This document shows, one piece after another, positions 18,566 through 25,670 of a DNA stretch of 64,000 nucleotides. The position numbers and the translations under genes were made by a program. The DNA comes from Haloterrigena sp. KLK7 (GTDB taxonomy: Archaea; Halobacteriota; Halobacteria; Halobacteriales; Natrialbaceae): contig NZ_CP149787.1 of the NCBI RefSeq assembly GCF_037914945.1, forward strand, positions 3,038,001-3,102,000, read 5' to 3'. The notes beneath the pieces were generated by a model, which saw nothing but the letters and a program-made list of their open reading frames with translations, ran no database searches and was not told where the DNA came from. Within the stretch, counting starts at the first letter, position 1. Each line of letters begins with the position of its first letter.

Positions 18566-18898
18566 ATGCCGCCCCAGCCTGAGTCACTCGAGCGGGAGAC
18601 CGTTCACTCACTGCTCGCCGATCGCGTTCGCGAGTACCTGCTGTATCACCTCTCGACCGTCGACCGCACGACGGTTCCCGACGCCGCCGAACGGCTCGCG
18701 GTCTGGAGCCGGGAGGCGTCCGAGTTCACCGCGCGCGGACGGGACGGCGTCGCCCTCCAGCTAGTTCACAATCACCTCCCGCGACTCGCCGAGTACGACG
18801 TCGTCGTGTACGACCGCTCGAGCGACGTGGTGGTCACCGGACCGAACTTCGCGGACCTCGAACCGTACGTCGAACCGATCGAACCGCCGCGCGTCTAG
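18566..18898 (+). CDS. small haloarchaeal winged-helix-like protein
   Basis: The 110-residue protein (MPPQPESLERETVHSLLADR) resembles a large haloarchaeal family of short HTH-like proteins in length and pattern. These have an N-terminal LLADRVREYLLYHL helix and a C-terminal strand pair (VVVYDRSSDVVVTGPN) that acts as a wing. It may be a DNA-binding regulator, but no target can be inferred. I start at ATG 18566 because the 12 residues upstream are not typical of the family. Confidence 0.65.
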   Translation: MPPQPESLERETVHSLLADRVREYLLYHLSTVDRTTVPDAAERLAVWSREASEFTARGRDGVALQLVHNHLPRLAEYDVVVYDRSSDVVVTGPNFADLEPYVEPIEPPRV

Positions 18899-18909
18899 GT
18901 CGGGCGGCG

Positions 18910-19749
18910 TCAGTCAGTCGTCTCGGCGGCGGCTTCGTCGGCGGTGAGACGGGCGTGTTCGACCGTCCGGTCGTCCGTCGGCCCGACGCGGCGTCGGAAC
19001 GCGTCCCCTGAGAGCGCACAGCGGTAGGCGGGCTTGTACATCATGTTCTCGCCACCGGCGCGGACGGCCCAGTCGGTCGCGACCTCCTCGCGGAGGTAGT
19101 ACTGCGACCGTTCGTTGCCCGGTTTGGTGTAGTAGTCGCTGAGTCGGATCGGGTGCCGATCGAACAGACCGCCGGGCTCGCGGCCGTCGATCAGGACGAC
19201 CGGTTTCTCGAGGTAGAGCTCGCCGTCTCGGGCGCGTTTCGCGTGGGCGTTGTCCGGGTGCGCTGCCAGGATCGCCTCGCGGTCGGCCCGCGACTGGGCG
19301 GGGTCGACGACGTCGACCCGGTCGACGGTGAAATAACCGATCAGGTAGCGGTGGGCGCGGTCGCCGTCGGGGCGTCGCAGGCCAGTGTAAAACCCGACGA
19401 CGTCGCCTGGCTCGAGGGCCCGGAGGCGGTCGACGTAGCCGCTGGTGCGGTGTTCGCCGTAGGTCAGCGCCGCGAAGTTGGGGTCGCGGTGGAGGGGCCA
19501 CGACTCGAGGGCGTCGCCGGCGACGGTCCGGTCGGCGTCGCCGATCGGCTGGGGGGCGATCCGGGTCGTGAGGTCCGCGGCGGTGCCGTCGGTCGCGCGC
19601 AGGTCCCACGAGCCGAGCGTTTCGGTCTCGTCGGTCTCGGGGGTCTTCTCCGGGATCGGGACGTACTCGAAGCGCCCGTCGTCGTACAGGGGGGCGAGCG
19701 CGCCCAGGTTCGTGGTATCGGCACCGACGCCGGCGAGGACGACCGTCAT
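18910..19749 (-). CDS. putative nucleotide-modification protein (Nmad3-like)
   Basis: The 279-residue protein starts with MTVVLAGVGADTTNLGAL and continues with FEYVPIPEKTPET, which resembles the Nmad3 family predicted to take part in DNA nucleotide modification. Other family-like segments are DPNFAALTYGE, LEPGDVVGFYTGL and YLIGYFTVDRV. The function is not proven biochemically as far as I know. ATG 19749 is preferred over the in-frame codon 12 residues upstream. No restriction or phage genes flank it, so it may have been domesticated. The family call is from memory of sequence patterns. Confidence 0.6.
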   Translation of the reverse strand: MTVVLAGVGADTTNLGALAPLYDDGRFEYVPIPEKTPETDETETLGSWDLRATDGTAADLTTRIAPQPIGDADRTVAGDALESWPLHRDPNFAALTYGEHRTSGYVDRLRALEPGDVVGFYTGLRRPDGDRAHRYLIGYFTVDRVDVVDPAQSRADREAILAAHPDNAHAKRARDGELYLEKPVVLIDGREPGGLFDRHPIRLSDYYTKPGNERSQYYLREEVATDWAVRAGGENMMYKPAYRCALSGDAFRRRVGPTDDRTVEHARLTADEAAAETTD

Positions 19750-19856
19750 CGTGCGAGGGTGTGCGTCGGACGACCCTAACGGCACCGGTTGCCGCGCCGA
19801 ACGCGCCGGGAACCCTCGAGGCGGGCCCGTCGTCCCGCCGGTCGATCGCGCGGTCG

Positions 19857-20114
19857 CTACCGGGTCGACGACCGCGAGGCGTAGAACAGCGGGAGCGACG
19901 GGACGAGAAAGAGCGCGCCCGTCACGGCGATGGCGATCCAGACCGTCGACAGCCAGGCGCCGGGGACCAGTCCGGCGACGTCGAGGACCCAGCGGACGCT
20001 GTCGCAGCCGACGAGCGGCACCGTCGCGACGTAACAGCGCAGGCCCCAGCCGACGACGCGGTAGAGCGCGGTCTTCGTGACCCGGGGCGGACGGACGTCC
20101 TCGAGGTCGACCAT
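19857..20114 (-). CDS. small membrane protein, second of an overlapping pair
   Basis: The 85-residue protein (MVDLEDVRPPRVTKTALYRV) has two hydrophobic segments, about residues 27-48 and 50-78, joined by a short turn. Its ATG overlaps the stop codon of the preceding small gene in an ATGA arrangement, so the two are probably made together. I recognise no family. The frame is open much further upstream, but that part is the shadow of the preceding gene. Confidence 0.55.
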   Translation of the reverse strand: MVDLEDVRPPRVTKTALYRVVGWGLRCYVATVPLVGCDSVRWVLDVAGLVPGAWLSTVWIAIAVTGALFLVPSLPLFYASRSSTR

Positions 20115-20377
20115 CAGCGCACCACCGTCCGATCGAGGACCGCGGCGGCGTCGTCCGCGAGGTGGGTGCGAGCGACGAGTCGGAGTTCGACGTCCCGCGT
20201 CGCGTCCGGGTCGACGTCCTCGCGGACCGTGACCGAGTCGCCGGTCGCCTCGCGTCGCTGGGTCAGTTCGGCGGTCGCCCGGGGCGGCGTCGTCCCCTCG
20301 AGGTCCCCGACGAGAACGGTGCCGAGCGCGGCCGAGCAGCCGACCGCGGCCCCGACGATCACGAGCACGCCCGGCAT
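20114..20377 (-). CDS. small secreted or membrane protein, first of a pair
   Basis: The 87-residue protein starts at ATG 20377 with a hydrophobic leader ending AAVGCSAALG. That could be a loose lipobox with Cys14, or a simple membrane anchor. The rest is an acidic, probably extracellular domain (TAELTQRREATGDSVTVRED). It overlaps the next membrane protein gene by the ATGA junction. No family is recognised, and the pair may form a small surface complex. Confidence 0.5.
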   Translation of the reverse strand: MPGVLVIVGAAVGCSAALGTVLVGDLEGTTPPRATAELTQRREATGDSVTVREDVDPDATRDVELRLVARTHLADDAAAVLDRTVVR

Positions 20378-21098
20378 CGGACTGCGAGCGCGACCGTCGG
20401 GGGAGTCGAGCGGGACGGCCGTGGCAGCCGTCGCTAGTCCCCACTGATCGGGCGGGCTCGAATCTATTCGCCGATCGAACGGCTCGAGCGTCGGGCGACG
20501 GGGTCGACGGTCGCGGGGTCGGAGGGGTAGCTCGAGGTCCCAGCGGACGATACTCTCGGAACGTTTCAATTCCTGTTACAGAGTTATCATAACCGGCAGA
20601 ATTATTATCGAGTCGATCGTTGGATTAATCGATCCCGGAGCCGATATCCTGGACCGCGACCGGGATCGACTCGAGTGGAGCGCCCCTCCATCGAACCCTG
20701 GTCAGATCGTGTCGACGGGTGCTTCACCCGTTTTCGACTGCGGCGTCGGGTCACAGGAGTTCGAAAGTGGTCCGTTGAGGTCGTCGGATGACTCGAGTAC
20801 CGTCCTCTCGAACTGTTCGGAGTCAGCGATACAGTAACACTGCAATGTGGTGGCTCCAATAGCGATGACGGAACAGACGACACACTGACTCCTTCCGCGA
20901 CCGATAGTGGCACCGTGAGATAGCGGCGACGCCGAGGCGCACACTCTCAGCGAAGCCGCCTCGTCCTGGAGTTCTCTGTCTCAAACGACGCGTCGGTCAC
21001 CGCACTCGAGTTCAGTAGCCGCGTGCAGTGATCGACCAAAATGGTTAGGGCCGAAGGTGAATACGTGGCCCGGTGTATCGAGAAATTGGGTGAATACA
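20378..21098. other. gene-poor region at the start of the accessory island
   Basis: This stretch has lower GC than the genes on its left. It holds a pilin-like remnant on the plus strand (20792-20923), described separately. An AT-rich spacer near 20580-20620 may carry the promoter of the small membrane gene pair. I see no other convincing gene. Confidence 0.5.
20792..20923 (+). pseudogene. type IV pilin remnant
   Basis: One reading frame translates as GVSDTVTLQCGG, then DDTLTPSATDSGTV, and ends at a TAG at 20921. This matches the C-terminal region of the two intact pilins downstream (GAGDTVTLECG and SSSDSGTVTF) in sequence and spacing. The pilin N-terminus and its signal are not found upstream in this frame, and a TGA precedes the fragment. 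I read it as the decayed end of a third pilin unit. Confidence 0.45.
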
Positions 21099-21242
21099 AT
21101 GGAAGACCCCGAACGGGTCGTCGCCGTTTGCGACCGTTGCGGATCAGTGTACGCCGCCAAGGTCCTGCTCTCGGGCCAAATCCGTCCGATCGGAACGCAA
21201 AACTGCTCCTGCGGGAACGAAACCTTCCAAAAACTCCAGTAA
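21099..21242 (+). CDS. zinc-ribbon microprotein
   Basis: The 47-residue protein (MEDPERVVAVCDRCGSVYAA) has one CxxC pair near its start and a CSC pair near its end, a spacing that could hold one zinc ion. Haloarchaea encode many such zinc microproteins, and a few have measured phenotypes, but none can be assigned to this one. The start at ATG 21099 avoids a 14-residue extension with no conserved character. Confidence 0.55.
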   Translation: MEDPERVVAVCDRCGSVYAAKVLLSGQIRPIGTQNCSCGNETFQKLQ

Positions 21243-21391
21243 GAGGGATCGCCGCGACGCAGCCTGATCGACGTTCGTCTCCGCGACCGATCCAGACTTC
21301 GTAGCCTCAGCCACACCGATCTCTACGTAAACACCCACCCAATAGAGGGAGCCCGCTAATCGATGTGGGACGGCTCTCTTCTAGTAGAGCC

Positions 21392-21520
21392 ATGAGAGTA
21401 CGATGCCCGGAGTGCGAGACGATGCTGGACGAACCGACTGCGACGACCGCCGTGGACACCACAGTCTACGCGGACGTGGCCTGCGTCGAGTGCGAGACGA
21501 AGTGGTCCCAGCAACTGTAA
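21392..21520 (+). CDS. two-CxxC zinc-finger microprotein
   Basis: The 42-residue protein (MRVRCPECETMLDEP) has CPEC at residues 5-8 and CVEC at residues 33-36, the classical pattern of one four-cysteine zinc finger. It follows the other zinc-ribbon microprotein by about 150 bases on the same strand. The role is unknown, and protein-protein or nucleic-acid contacts are possible. Confidence 0.6.
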   Translation: MRVRCPECETMLDEPTATTAVDTTVYADVACVECETKWSQQL

Positions 21521-21531
21521 CGGATCCCAGT

Positions 21532-21910
21532 TCACCCAGCGGTACCACTTTCAGTGCGACTCGCAGCGCTCGAGGACAGTTGTACCATCGTCTCTATCAG
21601 CCAGTGCAAAACTTGGGTGGAGTCAGCCGTCTTGATCGAACCTCCCGAAAACGCGTTCGCGACGAGGATATTCGGTTCTCGAAATGAGTCCTCAGTGAAC
21701 TCGCACTCGAGCCACCCGTAATCGCGCATATAATCAATTACACGACAGGTTCGGGAGCACGTTCTCGAGCAACCCACGACCAAATCCGGCTACGAGGTAT
21801 TCCCAGTACAGAGGTGTTTGCTGACGATCCCACATCACGACGGGAGGCGTAGTAACTGCGCGTCGATACCGATCGACGATCGACCACGCGTCATCATGGT
21901 TGTCCATCAT
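21532..21910 (-). pseudogene. hypothetical gene, possibly frameshifted
   Basis: Two overlapping minus-strand frames look coding. The upstream frame runs from 21910 to 21734 (58 residues, MMDNHDDAWSIVDRYRR). The downstream frame covers 21783-21532 and contains YMRDYGWLECEFTEDSF. Together they could be one acidic protein of about 120 residues split by a frameshift near 21750. I recognise no family, and two unrelated small genes or chance frames are possible. Confidence 0.3.
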
Positions 21911-22260
21911 CGAAGGTGCGCGCGAGATTTGCTTCGGTTACGAGCGGCACATCAGACACAGATGAGCGATAATATCGGATAGCCATAATAGTTATTGCTC
22001 ATGATTGAATCATCCGAATACAGATGTTTCAGGCGTTTCAAGCACTCACTGGAAGGTTTCTACGGGCCACTGATTATCAGGTTTGAAAGCGTTTCGAGGT
22101 TCCTATATGACATTTTGATGTTCACAATCCCCTACCTATATGTAGTGATGACTGTCTGGTGTAATTCAGCATCCGAAAGGCGGCGACGGAAGGAGTGCGT
22201 CGGGACGGTGTCTGGTAGCCCAATCCCCGGACGCGCATTTCGGTGGTTTCGTACCACTGG

Positions 22261-22268
22261 AATAAGCC
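22261..22268 (+). promoter_or_regulatory. TATA-like element of pilin gene 1
   Basis: AATAAGCC lies 37 bases before the pilin start codon. The identical sequence occurs at exactly the same distance before the second pilin gene (23754-23761), although much of the surrounding DNA has diverged. This conservation supports a promoter role. Confidence 0.5.
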
Positions 22269-22297
22269 TTCCTACCGTTTACGGGTGCGGATAAAAC

Positions 22298-22771
22298 ATG
22301 GACCTCAGCAAATACCGAAATAGGCTGGTCGGAAGTGAAGAGGAACGGGCCGTGAGCCCGGTCATCGGGGTTATCCTGATGGTTGCAATTACCGTCATTC
22401 TCGCAGCAGTCATCGCGGCGTTCGTGCTCGACATGGGCGACGATCTCGGAAGTGAGGCACAGGCCGGTGCGCAGATGAGCTTCGACGAGGATGATGGCGT
22501 AATGTCGATCGAACTGACCTCCGAAGGGAACGCGGACGAGTATGAACTTCGGGGTGACTACCACTATAATGACAGCAGTTCAGTGCCTAGTACCGATTAC
22601 ATCGAACTAGATGGTGCCGGTGATACAGTGACCCTAGAATGTAGCAGTTCTAGTGGTTATCAGCTCAATGGCTCCAGTACTGACTCTGGCACTGTGACGT
22701 TTGTTGCCTCCAACGACGGTGGCGATAGCTGGACCAACGTTGGTAGCCAGGACTGGGACTGCAACCCGTAA
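22298..22771 (+). CDS. type IV pilin (archaeal PilA-like)
   Basis: The 157-residue prepilin starts MDLSKYRNRLVGSEEERAVS and continues with PVIGVILMVAITVILAAVI, the hallmark class III signal and assembly helix of haloarchaeal adhesion pilins. The prepilin peptidase PibD should cut just before the hydrophobic core. The mature part has a conserved segment (GSEAQAGAQMSFDE, TSEGNADEYELRGDY) and a variable Ser-rich head, ending in DWDCNP. A second cysteine in the head (LECSS) could form a disulfide with the final one. It should take part in surface attachment. The second intact copy lies 1.5 kb downstream. Confidence 0.93.
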   Translation: MDLSKYRNRLVGSEEERAVSPVIGVILMVAITVILAAVIAAFVLDMGDDLGSEAQAGAQMSFDEDDGVMSIELTSEGNADEYELRGDYHYNDSSSVPSTDYIELDGAGDTVTLECSSSSGYQLNGSSTDSGTVTFVASNDGGDSWTNVGSQDWDCNP

Positions 22772-23014
22772 TCGCGGGTAATTTCGGCTGCGATTGTTTT
22801 CAATTCTTTTGACTGTATTAGTAGTGCTTGGAATCACAGCAGTTGATAGAGGAAGTGTATTTTCACAGTCACTAGAGTCGGAACTCGTAGACGGTCAGAA
22901 GACCGTTCCGGGTGCGTAAATGTGGCCGGTATGGACTTACTGGCCACTAGGCTCAATCCTCCCAGCGGCCGTATTACCCGACTCGAGATGATCGATAGCT
23001 GGTACGGAAAATAA

Positions 23015-23259
23015 TCAATCTACCAGCAGTGATTCTCCACACTCGTCCGATACCGAAGTCCGATCACCGACGTGTTCGCGATTGAACTCGCCACGAGCAT
23101 CGTCGATATTCTCCTTCGATTCAAGCAGGTGCTGAACCGCCGCGTCGATCACGACCGACATCGGCGGCTCGTCGCGCTGATCACAGCAATCAGTTCACTG
23201 GCGCGCTTGAGTTGGTGTTCGCGTTCGTCAGTGAGTTTCAAACTGGTTCGTCGAGTCAT
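23015..23259 (-). pseudogene. frameshifted small ribbon-helix-helix-like gene
   Basis: Translation from ATG 23259 gives MTRRTSLKLTDEREHQLKRA and on to ELIAV, typical of small haloarchaeal RHH-like proteins, and then meets an early stop. The second frame continues the same protein as DQRDEPPMSVVIDAAVQHLL up to the TGA at 23015. A single missing base near 23182 explains the break. The natural join would read ELIAV then DQRDEPPMS. It lies between the two pilin units and has no intact partner. Confidence 0.6.
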
Positions 23260-23480
23260 GATTTAAACTGGTGTATGCACAGGGGAATTCTAGGTGTCTT
23301 GTGTCGAATAGAGCGAGATGTGCGAAATTATAGAAGATTATTTGCGTAGGTAACCGCTCGTCGGTATTAATCGGCGATCGCGCAAGCATCGTCATGGTGC
23401 CGCCGTCGTAGGTGCGCGAGAGCGTGCTCGGAAATGAGTGATGTAGCAGGCATACCCAGCCGATAGTATCGAGTGGCCAA
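23260..23480. other. spacer between the pilin units
   Basis: This stretch and the DNA after the first pilin (22772-23014) contain no intact gene. The part from about 23390 weakly resembles the DNA around 21890-21980 ahead of copy 1, so the repeat unit may extend further left than I have marked. Confidence 0.45.
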
Positions 23481-23753
23481 AATAGTTATTGCCAAGTTCT
23501 GAACCGGTCGATATCGGCCGCAATGGACGATCCAAGAGAGCATTGAAAGTCTTCTATGGTTTGCTGCTTATCAGATGTGAAACCGTCTCAAGACGGTTAC
23601 CTAACAAATGAACATTCACTATCACATACCTATATATGATGTCGATTCACTGGTTGTGACAGCATCCGAAAGACGGTGACGGAAGGAATGCGCCGGGATG
23701 ATGGCTGGTAGCCCAATCCCCACTACGCAGGTCGGTGGTTCCATGCCACTGGC

Positions 23754-23761
23754 AATAAGCC
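23754..23761 (+). promoter_or_regulatory. TATA-like element of pilin gene 2
   Basis: AATAAGCC lies 37 bases before the start codon, at the same distance as in the first pilin unit. Confidence 0.5.
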
Positions 23762-23790
23762 TTCTCACCGTCCACAGGTGCGTGATACAC

Positions 23791-24288
23791 ATGGATTTGA
23801 GCAAATACCGAAACAAGCTGATTGGAAGCGAAGAGGAACGAGCCGTGAGCCCGGTCATTGGCGTTATTCTGATGGTCGCCATCACAGTCATTCTTGCAGC
23901 CGTGATCGCAGCATTCGTGCTGGATATGGGCGACGACCTCGGTAGCGAAGCACAGGCCGGTGCGCAGATGAGCTTCGACGAGGGCGACGGGAAGATGTCG
24001 ATCGAACTGACCTCCGAAGGCAACGCAGACGAGTACGAGCTTCGTGGTGACTACTACTGGGACGACAGTACTAGCAACGCCTCAGTGAGCAAAAGTGAAT
24101 ATATCTCACTCAACGGTGCAGGTGATACCGTAACGCTAGAGTGCGGAAACTACAACGAGTACAGCAGCAAAAACTACACTCTGACTAATTCCTCAAGTGA
24201 TTCAGGTACTGTGACCTTCGTCGCTTCGAATGACGGTGGCGACACGTGGACTAACGTTGGTAGCCAGGATTGGGACTGCAACCCGTAA
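23791..24288 (+). CDS. type IV pilin, second tandem copy
   Basis: The 165-residue prepilin starts MDLSKYRNKLIGSEEERAVS and shares the signal, assembly helix and conserved core with the first copy. It differs mainly in the variable head (DDSTSNASVSKSEYISLNGA and CGNYNEYSSKNYTL). Both end NVGSQDWDCNP. I start at ATG 23791, as in copy 1, although the frame is open 93 bases further upstream. The pattern of a constant N-terminus with a variable head suggests either two subunits of one pilus or alternative adhesins. Confidence 0.93.
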   Translation: MDLSKYRNKLIGSEEERAVSPVIGVILMVAITVILAAVIAAFVLDMGDDLGSEAQAGAQMSFDEGDGKMSIELTSEGNADEYELRGDYYWDDSTSNASVSKSEYISLNGAGDTVTLECGNYNEYSSKNYTLTNSSSDSGTVTFVASNDGGDTWTNVGSQDWDCNP

Positions 24289-24528
24289 CGACGTTTCTCC
24301 ACACAGCCGGTTTCAATTCTTTTGATGTATTATTGCAAGTGAATCTATGGATGAGTGACTCTTGGGAGGTTACTATTGATAGACAACTACTCAATAAAAC
24401 CCAGTCCAGTTGCGAGACCGTTCACGGGTGCGTGATGGGGCCGTGATGGATGAGACATCATGTTCTGCCAATACATCTGCGCACAACCCCACAGATTGGC
24501 CTCGAGGACCCGATTCCACGGTGCTGGC

Positions 24529-24714
24529 TCACGGCTCGATCCCCTCGACTAACTCGAGGGTCCATTGGCCGTCGCCGACGTGGCGGACATGGAGGTAGTT
24601 CTCGCCGTCGACAACGCCGTGTTCGTCGAGCAGCCCCTCGAGGCGAAGATCGTCTTTCGGGAAGGTGATGCCGGCGGAGTTCTGGTCTCGCTATCAGAGT
24701 TTGTTCAGCGCCAT
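24529..24714 (-). pseudogene. small haloarchaeal protein gene with two nonsense codons
   Basis: From ATG 24714 the frame reads MALNKL, then two consecutive stop codons (TGA TAG), then [20 protein letters not shown] and on to [14 protein letters not shown] before the final stop. The part after the stops looks like a widespread short haloarchaeal protein in which LRQRDQNSAG is expected. Changing TGA to CGA and TAG to CAG restores it. I infer a recently inactivated gene of 61 codons. Confidence 0.6.
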
Positions 24715-24746
24715 GAGACGGGCGGCAATCCGCCTTGGTATGAAGT

Positions 24747-25142
24747 TTGGTGATCCTTGGTTTTCCTGACCCTTTCGTCGGGGCGGGTTATCCGGATGGC
24801 CGTATGGTACTCAGCCTCCCGCAGAACATGGTTCCCAATACGGTCCGTCGGGAGAACGAAATTGACCTCACAGACAGCATCCTCGCGCCGCTGTTCGTCC
24901 TGGTGTCGATCTCGGTCGGCGCCGTCGGGACGCTGCAGTTCTCGACGCCGCTGAACGTCTCGCTGGCCGACGCGCTCTAGGCGTCCAACGGGACGGCGGT
25001 AACGTATGCGTTCATCCTGAGCATGGGTATCCTGCTCGTCGCGTAGCTCACGAACGAGTCGACGCTCGAGGACTGGACCGACGTCGAGACCGTCGTGGTC
25101 TTGCTCGCTGTCACCCTCCACGTCCTGAGCAGTCTCGCGTGA
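24747..25142 (+). pseudogene. membrane protein gene with two internal stop codons
   Basis: One frame encodes [20 protein letters not shown] and on to [13 protein letters not shown], then TAG (24978-24980), [44 protein letters not shown] and a final TGA. The three parts form one membrane protein with three hydrophobic segments. Both TAG codons sit where tryptophan (TGG) would fit well. The family is not recognised, and the true start is uncertain. Confidence 0.5.
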
Positions 25143-25376
25143 GTTTGCGGACGACCGTCGACAGCATGACGCCGTACCGTTCGAAGCCGGCCCGGCTCAT
25201 CGTTCACCTCGCTCAGTAGCCGTATCTACTGTGCAGTTCTCGTTATTCATCCAGACTCTATCCGCTTCCAGATACCCTACACAATTCATCATATTATCAT
25301 AATAGGGACGAAAATCACAAATAGCGTTAATAGGAGAGTTGCCGGGAACACTAATAGGGGGAGAAGATGGGGGAAG
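25143..25376. other. region without a clear gene
   Basis: The first 60 bases could encode on the minus strand the short peptide MSRAGFERYGVMLSTVVRKL, which may be another gene relic. The rest is AT-richer than average, and I see no RNA gene or repeat. Confidence 0.35.
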
Positions 25377-25625
25377 ATGACCGAAAACGAGAATATTGTC
25401 CAGAATGTGGTGAGCGGCGGGAGGTTCACGAAACGGTTCCTTGGCAACCCAATATCTGCGCTGTTTGCGGCGCAGATATATCTGATTGAATACGTTATCG
25501 GTCCTTGGACGTCCAAACCCATGGTCAGTCCTGCACTCGGGGTAGCGATGGGCACTATCACGGAGATCACCGTAGACTCGGCAGAACTGATCCGGGACGT
25601 GTTCTCCGCAGTGCTCGCACGCTGA
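25377..25625 (+). CDS. doubtful small ORF
   Basis: The 82-codon frame (MTENENIVQNVVSGGRFTKR) includes a moderately hydrophobic middle. Its last third overlaps, on the other strand, a frame that looks like a zinc-finger relic (25520-25670), so that part is probably antisense. I keep it at low confidence because nothing else explains 25377-25510. Confidence 0.22.
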   Translation: MTENENIVQNVVSGGRFTKRFLGNPISALFAAQIYLIEYVIGPWTSKPMVSPALGVAMGTITEITVDSAELIRDVFSAVLAR

Positions 25626-25670
25626 CTCGCTGCTGACTGCTGGCCACGGAGCGACCGTCACGCCGATCAC
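25520..25670 (-). pseudogene. zinc-finger protein relic
   Basis: The minus-strand frame reads CEHCGEHVPDQFCRVYGDLR then DSAHRYPECRTD. This resembles haloarchaeal zinc-finger proteins with CxxC, VFGD and HRCPEC elements. The third cysteine is replaced by tyrosine, and the expected C-terminal half is not found. It is probably the decayed N-terminal part of such a gene. Confidence 0.35.

Larger units (their letters stand above)
21987..22917 (+). repeat. pilin repeat unit, copy 1
   Basis: This about 0.93-kb unit is repeated in diverged form at 23481-24433. It includes a shared AT motif (AATAGTTATTGC at 21987-21998), a TATA-like ACCTATAT element, a conserved stretch before the gene, the pilin gene and a shared tail ending in ACCGTTCCGGGTGCG. 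The two start codons are 1493 bases apart. The divergence shows the duplication is not recent. Confidence 0.75.
23481..24433 (+). repeat. pilin repeat unit, copy 2
   Basis: This is the second diverged copy of the pilin unit at 21987-22917. It keeps the AATAGTTATTGC motif (23481-23492), the AATAAGCC element and the tail element ACCGTTCACGGGTGCG (24417-24432). The same short element also sits just ahead of both start codons (22274-22289 and 23767-23782), which gives four copies in total. Confidence 0.75.

Noticed and set aside
20605-20913. 102-codon minus-strand frame
   Set aside because: It lies antisense to the pilin remnant and is Ser/Arg-rich with no conserved features.
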